Source of the DNA: Clostridia bacterium
Lineage (GTDB): Bacteria > Bacillota > Clostridia > Christensenellales > Aristaeellaceae
Assembly: GCA_017550035.1 (NCBI GenBank)
Contig: JAFYLS010000092.1
Span: forward strand, 26,522 to 90,521
Length of the DNA stretch: 64,000 bases
Direction: 5' to 3'
How positions within the stretch are numbered: position 1 is the first letter of the stretch; the number at the start of each line of letters is the position of its first letter. The notes beneath the pieces were generated by a model. That model was not told the origin of the DNA. It worked only from the letters and a program-made list of their open reading frames with translations, and made no database searches. The position numbers and the translations under genes were made by a program. Positions 8,200-16,940 of the stretch are shown here, piece by piece.

Positions 8200-9036
8200 T
8201 CAAAGCGTCAGGTCCGCCAGATACTTCTGCACATCCATCCCGTGACGCTTTTCGTCAAAGGCGTGCCAGGCGAAGGCGGCGCGGTGCGTCCGGGAATAGG
8301 CGATGCCCTGCCCGTACATGCCCATTTTACCCCGAAGGGTATCGCTCATGGGCGTCAGTTCGTAGTTTCTGTTTTCCACCAGATTCACCCAGGCTTCGGA
8401 AAGAATGCGCTGCCCTTGCCAAACGCCTTTGTTCAAATACAGGGCGCTCAGCTTCACATTGTCTTCCGCGCCGGTATACAACCCGGTGGCGCCCATGGGG
8501 AAGTCCAGGGGACACCGGCTCCAGGCGATCTCCTGAAAGCCCAGAGGCTCAATGAGCCGTTTGCGGAGGAAGGAATCCATCTTCTCTCCGCATACGTGAT
8601 CCACTGCCCGGGAAAGCAGATAAAACCCGGCGTCCGTATACTGAAAATGGCTGCCCGGGCTGTAGGGACGGGGAAAGTTCAGCGCCAGCTGCAGGTAGTC
8701 CTGGGACGGATAGGTATTCACGTTTTCCACGTCGATGTCCAGATGCCCCTGTCCGTAGCCGATGCGATGGGTCAGTGCATGCTCGATCGTCACGTTTTTC
8801 CATGCGGGGTCGTGAAGAATATCTCCCAGGGAATCCCCTACGTCCAGCTTTCCTTCGTCCCACAGTAAACCGATGGCGGTAGTCGTAAAGGCCTTGGCCA
8901 CGGAATATCCGTTGTGACACCGGGTACAGGGCTGGAAACGGTGAAACTGCAGGCCTTCTTCCTTTGTCCACATGGCAAAACCGTACAGGTTTGCATTCAA
9001 TTGGGAAAGATCACGGATGATCCGGTCAAACTGCAT
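8200..9036 (-). CDS. Beta-lactamase-like serine hydrolase (class C/esterase fold)
   Basis: 278 aa. The penicillin-binding-protein-like motif SVAK (Ser45-Lys48) supplies the catalytic serine and general base, followed by LWDEGKLDVGDSLGDIL, typical of the family. The usual Tyr-Ser/Ala-Asn motif appears as QYTDAGFY near 136. No signal peptide, so probably cytoplasmic esterase or peptidase activity rather than antibiotic resistance. The start at 9036 has AAGGAG nine bases upstream; an in-frame upstream start at 9111 has no such site. Monocistronic. Substrate not predictable. Confidence 0.82.
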   Translation of the reverse strand: MQFDRIIRDLSQLNANLYGFAMWTKEEGLQFHRFQPCTRCHNGYSVAKAFTTTAIGLLWDEGKLDVGDSLGDILHDPAWKNVTIEHALTHRIGYGQGHLDIDVENVNTYPSQDYLQLALNFPRPYSPGSHFQYTDAGFYLLSRAVDHVCGEKMDSFLRKRLIEPLGFQEIAWSRCPLDFPMGATGLYTGAEDNVKLSALYLNKGVWQGQRILSEAWVNLVENRNYELTPMSDTLRGKMGMYGQGIAYSRTHRAAFAWHAFDEKRHGMDVQKYLADLTL

Positions 9037-9108
9037 GGCAAAATCTCCTTTTGTGCTTCTGTGGTTACAGTACCACAATCGGCAGATGAATACAAGTTCC
9101 CATGGCAA

Positions 9109-9140
9109 CAAAAAAACCGCTTCCGGAAAAAGGGAAGCGG
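9109..9140 (-). terminator. Intrinsic terminator of the two-component operon
   Basis: Read on the minus strand, an 8-bp stem (9140-9133 with 9124-9117) is followed by seven T residues. It lies directly downstream of the histidine kinase gene. Confidence 0.88.
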
Positions 9141-9165
9141 CTTTGTAAGTGTATATTTGGGGTGA

Positions 9166-10698
9166 TCAGCCCTGATGCAGGGGAATTTCCACAATGAAGC
9201 TGGTGCCCTTGCCCTCTTCGCTTTCCACGCGGATGGCGCCGCCGTGGAGCAGCACCAGCTGATGCACGATGGAAAGGCCCAGACCCGTACCGCCGCTTTC
9301 GCGGCTGCGGGCTTTATCCACCCGGTAGAAGCGGTCGAAGATATGGGGCAGGTTTTCCTTGGCAATGCCGGGGCCGTTGTCCGTCACCGTCAGGAGGGCG
9401 TCGCGGCCTTCCTTGACCAGCGTCACTTTGATTTGGCCGCCCTGCTGCGTGTACTTGACGGCATTTTCCATCAGGTTGTAGATCACCTGATTGAGCTTGC
9501 TCTTATCGGCATACAAGTCGCAGGGATCGCCAAGGGTCAGCAGGATCCTCTGGTTCTTTTGCTGGGCAATGGGTTCCAGGCGGTGAGCCGTTTCCTTGCA
9601 CAGCGCGGCGATGGACACGTTTTCCCGTGTCAGCTTCACGCTCTGGCTGTCCATCTGCACCAGCGTCAGCAGATCGCTGACGATGGTGGAAAGCCGGTCG
9701 ATTTCCTTGTTGATATCCGTCATGAACTCGGTGCGCAGGTCCCTGTCCATATCCGGCTGATAGATCAGTGATTCGATCATGATCTTCATGGTGGCCAGGG
9801 GCGTTTTCAGTTCATGGCTGGCATTGCTGACAAAGCTGTTGCGGCTCTGGTCCAGCGTTTCCAGCTTTTCGCTCATGGAGTTGAAGGCGCGGGCAAGTTC
9901 CCGCATTTCTCCCGAGCCCTTTTCACTGACGCGGGCGGAAAAATCGCCTTTGGACATGCGCTGAATACCGCGCCTGAGACCGGTGATGGGGGCGGTGAAC
10001 CAATGGGAAAAGGCGCCGCTGCAAAGCAGCGCTGCGGCAGCGACCAGAAGGAAAATGACCATCATCTGGTCCTGAAGGAGGTACAGCCGATCCATCATGG
10101 CGTCCACCGGGGAAATGAGCAGCAGTACGCCGATGATGCTGCTTTCATGCACCACGGCGGCGGCGCAGTAGCTTTCCCACTGGCCCTGATTGCGGGAGAG
10201 AAACAGCATGCTGTCCGTATCCAGCTTTTCACCCGTCTGCACATCGCGGATGCCGTAATCCACCTGATTGCCCAATACCAGAATGCTTTTCACTTCGCTG
10301 ACGGGAAAAAGCTGCCCGTTCAGCGTGCCGTGCGTATCCAATTGCACCTTGCCGTTTTCATCCAGCAGCAGCACACGCCCGCCCATTTCGCTGCCGGATA
10401 AAAGCATTTCGTGCCGGAGAGCATCCATATCCCGTCCGCGCAGGGAGGGAGACAGCCTTTCCGCCAGTATTTCCAGTTGTGCGCGGTCGTTGGTAATGCG
10501 TTCTTCAAACAAAAAGTCGCCTACCATGCGGCTCAGCGAGCTTGCCATTACATAAAAGGACAGCCCGACGATCAGCAGGAAGGCGAGCAAAATGCGCACA
10601 CGGATGCCGGAAAGGGGATTTTTAATCTTTATCGGTGAAATAGTAGCCCACTCCCCACTTGGTGAAGATGAACTCGGTCTGGGCGGGATTGCGTTCAA
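9166..10698 (-). CDS. Sensor histidine kinase (HAMP, HisKA, HATPase)
   Basis: Up to 510 aa. TM1 at about 35-55, an extracytoplasmic sensor region to about 205, TM2 near 215-230, HAMP, phospho-acceptor His in SNASHELKTPLATMK, N-box NLMENAVKYT and G-boxes DNGPGIA and GGTGLGLSIV. It would autophosphorylate and pass phosphate to the regulator encoded upstream. Domain order and TM spacing resemble PhoR/ResE kinases. The start is unclear: the ATG at 10698 makes the first ~24 residues a readthrough of the regulator's 3' end, while GTG at 10599 or a rare start near 10626 would begin just before TM1. Signal unknown. Confidence 0.9.
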   Translation of the reverse strand: MNAIPPRPSSSSPSGEWATISPIKIKNPLSGIRVRILLAFLLIVGLSFYVMASSLSRMVGDFLFEERITNDRAQLEILAERLSPSLRGRDMDALRHEMLLSGSEMGGRVLLLDENGKVQLDTHGTLNGQLFPVSEVKSILVLGNQVDYGIRDVQTGEKLDTDSMLFLSRNQGQWESYCAAAVVHESSIIGVLLLISPVDAMMDRLYLLQDQMMVIFLLVAAAALLCSGAFSHWFTAPITGLRRGIQRMSKGDFSARVSEKGSGEMRELARAFNSMSEKLETLDQSRNSFVSNASHELKTPLATMKIMIESLIYQPDMDRDLRTEFMTDINKEIDRLSTIVSDLLTLVQMDSQSVKLTRENVSIAALCKETAHRLEPIAQQKNQRILLTLGDPCDLYADKSKLNQVIYNLMENAVKYTQQGGQIKVTLVKEGRDALLTVTDNGPGIAKENLPHIFDRFYRVDKARSRESGGTGLGLSIVHQLVLLHGGAIRVESEEGKGTSFIVEIPLHQG

Positions 10699-11314
10699 TC
10701 TTTTCGCGCAGGCGGCGGATATGCACGTCTACCGTACGGGCATCGCCCATGTAGTCGTACTTCCACACGGTTTCCAGCATCACTTCGCGGGAGAATACCT
10801 TGCCCCGGTTGGTGATGAAGAGCTGCAGCAGGTCAAACTCCTTGGCGGTGAGGCGGATATCCTTGCCGCCCAAAGTGACGCTGCGGTTCACCACGTTCAC
10901 TTCCATATCGTGCACGCGGATCACCTTGCGGTCTTCCTGCTGGGCAGGCTGACTGGCGCGGCGCAGAATGGTCTTGATGCGGGCCTTCACTTCCAGAATG
11001 TTGAAAGGCTTGGTCATGTAGTCGTCCGCACCGTATTCCAGGCCCAGAATCTTGTCCATGTCTTCGCCCTTGGCGGTGAGCATGATGATGGGCACATTGC
11101 TGTTTTCACGGATGCGCTGGCACACCTGAATGCCGTCCATCTTGGGCAGCATCACGTCCAGCAAAATCAGATCCACCTGGTTTTCCAGAAAAACCTTCAG
11201 CGCTTCTTCGCCGTCGGTGGCGGTCATGATTTCATACCCTTCCTGTTCCAGGGTATAGCGCAGACCTTTCAGAATCAACGGTTCGTCGTCTACCAGCAGA
11301 ATTCTTTTGGCCAC
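10622..11314 (-). CDS. Response regulator, OmpR/PhoB family
   Basis: About 230 aa: receiver domain (acidic pair in LVDDEP, phospho-Asp in LILLDVMLPKMDG, switch Thr in MLTAKGED, Lys in TKPF) and a winged-helix DNA-binding domain ending in TKWGVGYYF. I prefer the GTG at 11314 because AGGAAGG lies nine bases before it; the ATG at 11323 touches that site. Co-transcribed with the kinase downstream, and divergent from the LRR gene. Architecture is close to WalR/PhoP-type regulators, but the regulon cannot be read from sequence. Confidence 0.92.
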   Translation of the reverse strand: MAKRILLVDDEPLILKGLRYTLEQEGYEIMTATDGEEALKVFLENQVDLILLDVMLPKMDGIQVCQRIRENSNVPIIMLTAKGEDMDKILGLEYGADDYMTKPFNILEVKARIKTILRRASQPAQQEDRKVIRVHDMEVNVVNRSVTLGGKDIRLTAKEFDLLQLFITNRGKVFSREVMLETVWKYDYMGDARTVDVHIRRLREKIERNPAQTEFIFTKWGVGYYFTDKD

Positions 11315-11526
11315 AGTATTCATCCTTCCTGTATAAGCACGCCCGCTGCGGGCTGCGAAAGCATCTTTTGCACATTGCACCAATGTACGCTCCTATTTTA
11401 CACTGTTTTCATTACAAAAATCAAGTATTTCGCAATCTTTTCTACATAATTTTGGACATTTTTTCCTTCGTGGAAGCCGATTCGTAAAAGGTGCGTAAAA
11501 AATACAGGCTGCAGGGGGGCTTTGGC

Positions 11527-11556
11527 TTGACTTCATTGCCTGAAACATGCCATAAT
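11527..11556 (+). promoter_or_regulatory. Sigma-A promoter of the LRR-miaA operon
   Basis: TTGACT (11527-11532), an 18-base spacer and CATAAT (11551-11556). It sits about 28 bases before the LRR gene start. Confidence 0.65.
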
Positions 11557-11583
11557 AAACCGTTTACAGGAGGTGTTTTATAG

Positions 11584-12504
11584 ATGAAAAAATGGCTGCC
11601 CGTTTTGATGGCTTTGCTGCTTGTGCTGCCCCTTTGCGCCTTTGCGGAGGAAGCGGCTGAAGAAACCGTGGAAATGATTAAGCTGAGCAAAAAACTGGAA
11701 GTGCCCATCGACACGGAATACGTGGACTTCGGCACGGAAAAGATCGGCAGTGATCAGTTTGATAAATTGATCGCCAATTTGCAGAAAATGCCCAACCTGA
11801 AGAAGGTGGACATGTTTGAATCTCCCGTGTGGAAGAGCCACATTGAAAAGTTTGTGGCGGCGCTGCCGGATGTGGAATTCGGCTGGACCATGCGCTTTGC
11901 CGAGCACACCATCCGCACGGACGCCACGGCCTTTTCCACGCTCCACAACAACAAGAGCGAAACCCACAGCAGCCGTCACTGGGATATTCTCAAATACTGC
12001 AAAAATCTGGTGGCGCTGGATCTGGGGCACAACAGCATTGATGATATTTCCTTTATTGCCGATATCCCCTCCCTCAAGGTGCTGATTCTGGCCTGCAACT
12101 ATATCGAGGACATTACGCCCCTTGAAAACCACCCCAATCTGGAATACATTGAACTGTTCAAAAACAGGGTGAAGGATGTGAGCGTGCTTGCGAGCATGCC
12201 CAACCTGATCGATTTGAACCTGTGCTACAACTACATCGAGGATTACAGCCCCCTGTACGAAATGAAGCAGCTGGAGCGGCTGTGGCTGTATAACTCCAAC
12301 AATTACATGACCAGCAAGCCTGTGCCCATGGACATTGTAAACGGGCTCAAGGAAGCGCTGCCCAATACCCATATCGACTATGAAAACTACTCCACCGGCG
12401 GCGGCTGGCGCGAACATGACCGTTATTTTGTGATCTATGAAATGTTCAAGAATGGCACCTACATCCCCTTTGCATCCTCTACCGAAACTGCCGAGGCTGA
12501 ATAA
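11584..12504 (+). CDS. Secreted leucine-rich repeat protein
   Basis: 306 aa with a Sec signal peptide (MKKWLPVLMALLLVLPLCAFA, cut likely after AFA) and no lipobox cysteine. About four 22-residue leucine-rich repeats (residues ~135-230) carry patterns such as LVALDLGHNSIDDISFI and LKVLILACNYIEDITPL, the internalin-like class. It is probably an extracellular binding protein with unknown ligand; no cell-wall anchor is visible. AGGAGG lies nine bases before the ATG. Its stop is directly followed by the miaA start, so the two are co-transcribed despite unrelated roles. Confidence 0.85.
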   Translation: MKKWLPVLMALLLVLPLCAFAEEAAEETVEMIKLSKKLEVPIDTEYVDFGTEKIGSDQFDKLIANLQKMPNLKKVDMFESPVWKSHIEKFVAALPDVEFGWTMRFAEHTIRTDATAFSTLHNNKSETHSSRHWDILKYCKNLVALDLGHNSIDDISFIADIPSLKVLILACNYIEDITPLENHPNLEYIELFKNRVKDVSVLASMPNLIDLNLCYNYIEDYSPLYEMKQLERLWLYNSNNYMTSKPVPMDIVNGLKEALPNTHIDYENYSTGGGWREHDRYFVIYEMFKNGTYIPFASSTETAEAE

Positions 12505-13404
12505 ATGGAAAAACTGATTGTCATTCTGGGCACCACGGCGGCCGGTAAAAGCGATATCGGCATCCGTCTGGCGCAGAAGTTTAACGGCGAGATCATTTCC
12601 GCCGATTCCCGGCAGGTGTTCCGGGGGCTGGATTTGGGCAGCGGCAAGGTGACGAAGGAAGAACAAGAGATGGTGCCCCATCACCTCATTGACGTGTGCA
12701 ATCCCGGGGATTTCTATTCCATGGCGGATTTCCAGAAGCAGGCCTATCGCTGCATTGACGAAATTGCCGCCCGCGGGAAGGTGCCGTTTATGGTGGGCGG
12801 AACCGGTCTGTATGTGGATTCGGTCACTGAAGGCTATCAGCTGTCCGATAAGATGCCGGACCTTGCCTATCGCGCCGAACTGGAAAAGCTGACCACCCCG
12901 GAACTGTATGACATGCTCATGGAAAAGCTGCCCGGTCATGAAGTGGACGCCAGCAACCGCAACCGCGTGATGCGCGTATTGGAAAAGCTCCACGACGGCG
13001 ATGATGCGCTGCCGAAAAAGCAGCAGAGGTACGACTGCCTGCTGCTGGGCGTGAACTGGGAACGTGAAGTGCTGAAACAGCGCATTGACGAGCGGCTGGA
13101 AAGACGGTTCCAAATGGGCATGGTGGACGAGATCAAGGGTCTCATCGACAATGGCGTATCCACCGAATTCCTTCTGGGATTGGGTCTGGAATACCGGTAT
13201 ATCACCCAGTATGTGCTGGGCGAAATTGCCACCATGGAGGAACTGACGGAGGAACTGGGCAAGGCCATCAAGCGGTTCGCCCGCCGGCAGATGACCTGGT
13301 TCCGCCGCCATGGACAGAACATTCACTGGCTGGATATGACAAAAGATCCGGATGCCGAGGCGGAAGCGCTGATCCGGGACTTTTTGGGGGAGGGTGATTG
13401 CTGA
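12505..13404 (+). CDS. miaA: tRNA dimethylallyltransferase
   Basis: 299 aa. It adds a dimethylallyl group from DMAPP to N6 of A37 in tRNAs reading codons that start with U. P-loop LGTTAAGKSDIG near residue 8, the substrate segment ISADSRQVF near 33, and the basic motif KRFARRQMTWFRR near the C-terminus match MiaA. The ATG follows the LRR stop with no gap (TAAATG), so translation is probably coupled. Slightly divergent from textbook members (GTTAAGKS in place of GPTAVGKS). Confidence 0.93.
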   Translation: MEKLIVILGTTAAGKSDIGIRLAQKFNGEIISADSRQVFRGLDLGSGKVTKEEQEMVPHHLIDVCNPGDFYSMADFQKQAYRCIDEIAARGKVPFMVGGTGLYVDSVTEGYQLSDKMPDLAYRAELEKLTTPELYDMLMEKLPGHEVDASNRNRVMRVLEKLHDGDDALPKKQQRYDCLLLGVNWEREVLKQRIDERLERRFQMGMVDEIKGLIDNGVSTEFLLGLGLEYRYITQYVLGEIATMEELTEELGKAIKRFARRQMTWFRRHGQNIHWLDMTKDPDAEAEALIRDFLGEGDC

Positions 13405-13652
13405 TGGGCAGAAAGCAGCGGTTGACCGCTTATGATATCGCCCGCTATTCCGAAACGGAGGAAGGGCGGAAATATCTGGAATATAACGAAAAAGTAGGCG
13501 GAGAGCCTTTGGGACTGATGGTGCCCATCGGATATCCGCACGGCGTGGAAGAAATGGGCGGCGTGATCGCCGTGTATGAGGAATGCATCCGGCAGGGCGT
13601 CACCTGGGAAAAACTGCTGCATTTCAAAATTCCAAAGGGCGTCATTATGTAA
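13404..13652 (+). CDS. Small conserved hypothetical protein
   Basis: 82 aa, soluble and charged, with no recognised domain. The ATG at 13404 shares a base with the miaA stop (TGATG), and the GGGGAGGG upstream inside miaA is a good ribosome site. Codon use is like its neighbours, so it is probably a real gene coupled to miaA. No cysteine pairs, signal peptide or membrane segment. Function unknown. Confidence 0.65.
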   Translation: MGRKQRLTAYDIARYSETEEGRKYLEYNEKVGGEPLGLMVPIGYPHGVEEMGGVIAVYEECIRQGVTWEKLLHFKIPKGVIM

Positions 13653-13694
13653 AAAGACGATCGATGGCAAATACACAGAAAGAAGGCAAACGAT

Positions 13695-14711
13695 ATGAAA
13701 ACGATTGAGTATATCCAGCAGCTGCTGGCTATTCCCTCCCCTACAGGCTATACGAAAAACGTGGCGAATCAGCTGTGCGCATGGCTCAAGGAGATGGGCT
13801 ATCAGCCCCGCGTGACCCGCAAGGGGCTGGTCTGGTGCGATCTGTGTCAGGGCGAGGGTGAAGGGCTGCTTCTGTCCGCCCATGTGGATACCCTGGGCGC
13901 CATGGTGCGTTCCGTCAAGGGCAACGGCCGTATCCGCTACACCAAGGTGGCTTCCGGCGCCGATACCACCGTGGAAACGGAAAACGTGCTCATCCACACC
14001 CGGGACGGCCGCACCTACACCGGCACCGTGCAGAGCTGCCATGCCAGTCAGCATGTGTTCCCCCGCATGGCCGGCGAAGAACGCAATGACGAAACGCTGG
14101 AAATTGTGCTGGATGAAGTGGTGCATTCTGCAAAAGATGTGGAAAATCTGGGCATCGAAACGGGCTGCTTTATTTCCTGGGAACCCCGCACGGTGGTCAC
14201 CGAATCCGGTTTCGTCAAGAGCCGCTTTCTGGACGATAAGGCCAGCGCCGGCATCCTGCTGAAGATCGCCGAAGAAATTGCTTCCGGTGAACTGAAGCCT
14301 GCCCGCCCCGTCAGCATCATGTTTACCGTGCATGAAGAAATTGGCCACGGCGCCAGCATGAAGCTGCCCGAAAATATCGGCGATCTCATTGCTGTGGACA
14401 TGGGCTGCGTGGGCAACGACCTCAAGTGCGATGAAACCATGGTGTCCATCTGCGTGAAGGATTCCGGCGGCGCCTACAATTATGATCTGGTCAGCGATCT
14501 GATCGCCATCGCCAAGGAAAATGAACTGCGCTATGCCGCAGACGTGTACCCCAGCTACGGCTCTGACGCCGGCGCTTCTCTCCGCAGCGGCAACGACGTG
14601 CGCCATGCCTGCATCGGCCCCGGCGTGTTTGCTTCCCACGGTTATGAACGCACCCACCTTCTGGGTATTGAAAACACCGAAATGCTGCTGAAAAAGTACA
14701 TGGTCCGCTAA
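13695..14711 (+). CDS. M42 family metallopeptidase (glutamyl aminopeptidase-like)
   Basis: 338 aa, a cytoplasmic co-catalytic two-metal aminopeptidase. Metal and catalytic motifs are visible: SAHVDTLG (His, Asp), FLDDKASA (bridging Asp), HEEIGHGA (catalytic Glu and metal Glu), DMGCVG and the late HGYERTH histidine. M42 enzymes form large tetrahedral particles that trim peptides made by the proteasome or other proteases. AAGAAGG precedes the ATG. It follows the small hypothetical gene after 42 bases and ends at a terminator. Confidence 0.9.
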   Translation: MKTIEYIQQLLAIPSPTGYTKNVANQLCAWLKEMGYQPRVTRKGLVWCDLCQGEGEGLLLSAHVDTLGAMVRSVKGNGRIRYTKVASGADTTVETENVLIHTRDGRTYTGTVQSCHASQHVFPRMAGEERNDETLEIVLDEVVHSAKDVENLGIETGCFISWEPRTVVTESGFVKSRFLDDKASAGILLKIAEEIASGELKPARPVSIMFTVHEEIGHGASMKLPENIGDLIAVDMGCVGNDLKCDETMVSICVKDSGGAYNYDLVSDLIAIAKENELRYAADVYPSYGSDAGASLRSGNDVRHACIGPGVFASHGYERTHLLGIENTEMLLKKYMVR

Positions 14712-14776
14712 GCGCAGGAAATAGCAGCATTAGAACAAAAGAATACATAAACGATTACTAAAAGATTACTAAAAGA

Positions 14777-14817
14777 CCCCCTTCGCGCATAGCATGTGAT
14801 GAGCGGAGGGGGTTTTT
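14777..14817 (+). terminator. Intrinsic terminator after the M42 peptidase
   Basis: A 10-bp stem (14777-14786 with 14803-14812) followed by TTTTT. Short tandem copies of GATTACTAAAA lie just before it (about 14752-14775). The 3' arm contains GGAGGGGG, which also serves as a ribosome site for the next small gene. Confidence 0.85.
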
Positions 14818-14819
14818 GT

Positions 14820-15023
14820 ATGAATCCGAAGGAAAATGGTTCCAGTATCGGCAGCCGGTGCTATCCTTCCCGGAGCAGCCGATGGCTCCGGGCGCTGGGG
14901 TTTGTGCTGATGGCGTTGGGCGCAGTGCTCATTTTGTTCTGTGTGCCTTATTGGGCGTGGTGGGCGCTGCTGGGTGCGGTGCTCATTGCGGTGGGCTTTT
15001 TGCTGACCCGCTGGGGTCAATAG
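14820..15023 (+). CDS. Small membrane protein, two TM helices
   Basis: 67 aa. A polar N-terminus with several Ser/Arg is followed by two hydrophobic helices (about 30-47 and 50-64) and a short RWGQ tail. I do not recognise the family. The ATG lies ten bases after GGAGG, which is part of the preceding terminator stem, so terminator folding and translation exclude each other. A plausible real gene of unknown function. Confidence 0.6.
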   Translation: MNPKENGSSIGSRCYPSRSSRWLRALGFVLMALGAVLILFCVPYWAWWALLGAVLIAVGFLLTRWGQ

Positions 15024-15186
15024 GAAGGGAGTGTGTGATCGGGTATGGCCATGCGTGTGATCTGCGTGCGTGCGCCCCGGGGCATCCGGAGTCTGCTCAG
15101 GCTGTTTGTCAGCAGGAAAAGAACTGCCTGAAACGGGCGGTTTTTCTGAACAATTTGTCTTCTGAACGTGTAGCTGCCTGCAAAGG

Positions 15187-15236
15187 AAAACCCCGTTTGC
15201 CGACTGTTTTGCCGGAAACGGGGTTTTGAATTTTTT
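15187..15236. terminator. Bidirectional terminator
   Basis: A 15-bp stem with one bulge (15187-15202 with 15213-15227) is followed on the plus strand by a T-rich tract (15224-15236). It separates the convergent small membrane protein gene and the ABC ATPase gene. The 160 bases before it (15024-15186) show no feature. Confidence 0.8.
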
Positions 15237-15272
15237 CAGAATAACCATTCAGCGGAGAATGGTTTGGTTGTT

Positions 15273-16364
15273 TCAAATGTTCTGGAAGGGGGCGTCGTGG
15301 AACAGGTGCCCATGGAAAATATCCCAGCACAGGAAAACCTTGTCCCCGGTTTCCCACTTGCGGTGTCCGCCGAAGGTTTCGGCGCGGCGGCTCACGGGCA
15401 CAATGTCGCCGCTGGGCAGCGTAACCTGCAGCGTTTCTTCGCCGAAAGCATGCTGTATACCCGTTATTTCGCCGCACAGGTTCTGCCCGAAGGGCTGGGG
15501 AGACTTGAAGGCATGCAGCCGATCGGCGCGGATCATGAAGATCATATCATCTTCCACATCCGTGTCTTCGGGACACAGGCAATCCAGTGTCATACCCTTT
15601 ACATCCAGCGCACATTTTTTGTGCACAGGGGCATCAGCTTCCTTTTCGGCGGGGTCTTTTTTGCTCTTTTTATCCTTCTGAACGCCGCTTACCGTGCCGC
15701 GGAGCACAGCGCAGTCGCCAAACCGGGCCATGATTTGGGGTGCGGCAGGGTGATCCATCAATTCTTCCGGCGTACCCAGCTGCAGGATGCGTCCGTCGTG
15801 CAGAAAGGCAATGCGGTCTGCGGTATACAGCGCATCGCTCACATTCCGGGCGGTGTAGATCACCGTCATGCCGTTTTCCAGCATCAGGGTTTTCAGCGCA
15901 AAGTGCATATCGCGCATCATGCAGGGCATATCCAGCAGCAGCACGCCCGGACGGGTGGCTACGGCGCAGGCGGCGCTCAGCAGTTCCTTTTCGCCGTGGG
16001 ACAGGTTTTCGCAGCGGGTGAAGCGGAAATCTTCCAGACGGAACACCGTCAGCAGTCTGTCCAGCCGGGACTGAGTCAGCGCTTTATCCGTACCCCGGAT
16101 TTTCAGCGCGCGGAGCAGGTTTTCCTCCGTGGTCAGGCGGGGGGAGAGCGCTTCTTCCGTGGCCATGCGCACATAATGCAAATGGCTCTGGCCGCGGCTG
16201 GGCGCAAGGATACCTGCCAGAATACGCAGCAGCGTGGTTTTGCCGCTGCCCGTATCGCCCAGCAGGCAGATGATTTCGCTTTCTTTTCGCGGCAATGAAA
16301 TATCGCGAAGCAGCATGCGCCCTTCGATGTGATGCCAGATATGTTCGCAAAGCATGCGCTGCAT
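15273..16364 (-). CDS. ABC ATPase with TOBE domain, catalytic motifs degenerate
   Basis: 363 aa, built like MalK/PotA-type importer ATPases: ATPase domain (1-235), linker rich in Lys/Asp, then a TOBE-like C-terminus. Walker A (GDTGSGKTT, ~36-44) and the signature (LSHGE) are intact. The Walker B region reads LLLDMP in place of LLLDEP, so the catalytic Glu is Met. The switch His is absent (IYTARNVSDAL where THD is usual), and the Q-loop Gln appears to be Thr/Glu. ATP binding without efficient hydrolysis is expected. No permease or binding protein is adjacent. AGGGGAG precedes the ATG. Confidence 0.85.
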   Translation of the reverse strand: MQRMLCEHIWHHIEGRMLLRDISLPRKESEIICLLGDTGSGKTTLLRILAGILAPSRGQSHLHYVRMATEEALSPRLTTEENLLRALKIRGTDKALTQSRLDRLLTVFRLEDFRFTRCENLSHGEKELLSAACAVATRPGVLLLDMPCMMRDMHFALKTLMLENGMTVIYTARNVSDALYTADRIAFLHDGRILQLGTPEELMDHPAAPQIMARFGDCAVLRGTVSGVQKDKKSKKDPAEKEADAPVHKKCALDVKGMTLDCLCPEDTDVEDDMIFMIRADRLHAFKSPQPFGQNLCGEITGIQHAFGEETLQVTLPSGDIVPVSRRAETFGGHRKWETGDKVFLCWDIFHGHLFHDAPFQNI

Positions 16365-16411
16365 GGCATTCTCCCCTTATGTATCGTTTGTTGGTAAAAA
16401 GAAAAATGGAC

Positions 16412-16441
16412 AAAAAGGGAGGGGCGTTGCCTCTCCCTTTT
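16412..16441 (-). terminator. Intrinsic terminator between ferritin-like and ABC genes
   Basis: On the minus strand, a 9-bp A/G-rich stem with an inner GGC/GCC pair is followed by TTTTTG. It separates the DUF1858/ferritin-like operon from the ABC ATPase gene, so these are likely distinct transcripts or read through only partly. Confidence 0.75.
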
Positions 16442-16465
16442 GATGTGCATTGGACGGGTGCGCTT

Positions 16466-16939
16466 TTAAGCGTCCATTTCGCGAAGCCGGGTGTTGAGCG
16501 AATGCAGATGCATGCTTTCTTCCCGGGCGATCTTCATGAGCGCCTGCGCGGCGTCCGTTTCGCCGGCTTCTTCCAGCGCCTTGCCCATGGATTCATAAAA
16601 GGTCTGGGCCCCCTGTTCCTGAGAGGCGGCATAGGCAATAAGCCCCCTGGGTGAATCAAAAGCCCCAAGACGCTGGGCTTCCACCAGACCGCCGGTAAAC
16701 AGAGCATCCGCCGCCTTTGCGCTGAGCAATGCCTGGTCTTCCTGAGAGGGGAAGTATTCGCCGCTGAGCTGGGTAAACCGGCGCAGATGCTCTTTTTCCT
16801 CCCGCAGGATGGCGCTGATCTGGGCGTGCATGCCTTGCTGCTGACCAAAGAGCATCAGCGCGCGTTCATACAGCCGGATGGCGCGGCTTTCCATTTCGCG
16901 GGCGGTGAAAAAGGCTTCTTCCGCTGCACGCAGGTTCAT
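16466..16939 (-). CDS. Ferritin-like/rubrerythrin-type di-iron protein
   Basis: 157 aa, all helical, with the four-helix di-iron pattern: Glu in MESRAIRLYERAL, EKEH near 50, Glu in SQEQGAQTFYESM, and REESMH near 142. There is no C-terminal rubredoxin CxxC pair, so it is an erythrin-like core domain. Such proteins detoxify peroxide or oxygen in anaerobes. The start lies one base after the stop of the DUF1858 gene, a tight operon. Redox partner unknown. Confidence 0.8.
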   Translation of the reverse strand: MNLRAAEEAFFTAREMESRAIRLYERALMLFGQQQGMHAQISAILREEKEHLRRFTQLSGEYFPSQEDQALLSAKAADALFTGGLVEAQRLGAFDSPRGLIAYAASQEQGAQTFYESMGKALEEAGETDAAQALMKIAREESMHLHSLNTRLREMDA

Positions 16940-16940
16940 C

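Noticed and set aside
11578..13326. 582-codon minus-strand frame opposite the LRR and miaA genes
   Set aside because: It spans two well-supported genes on the other strand and reads as low-complexity His/Gln/Phe-rich nonsense.
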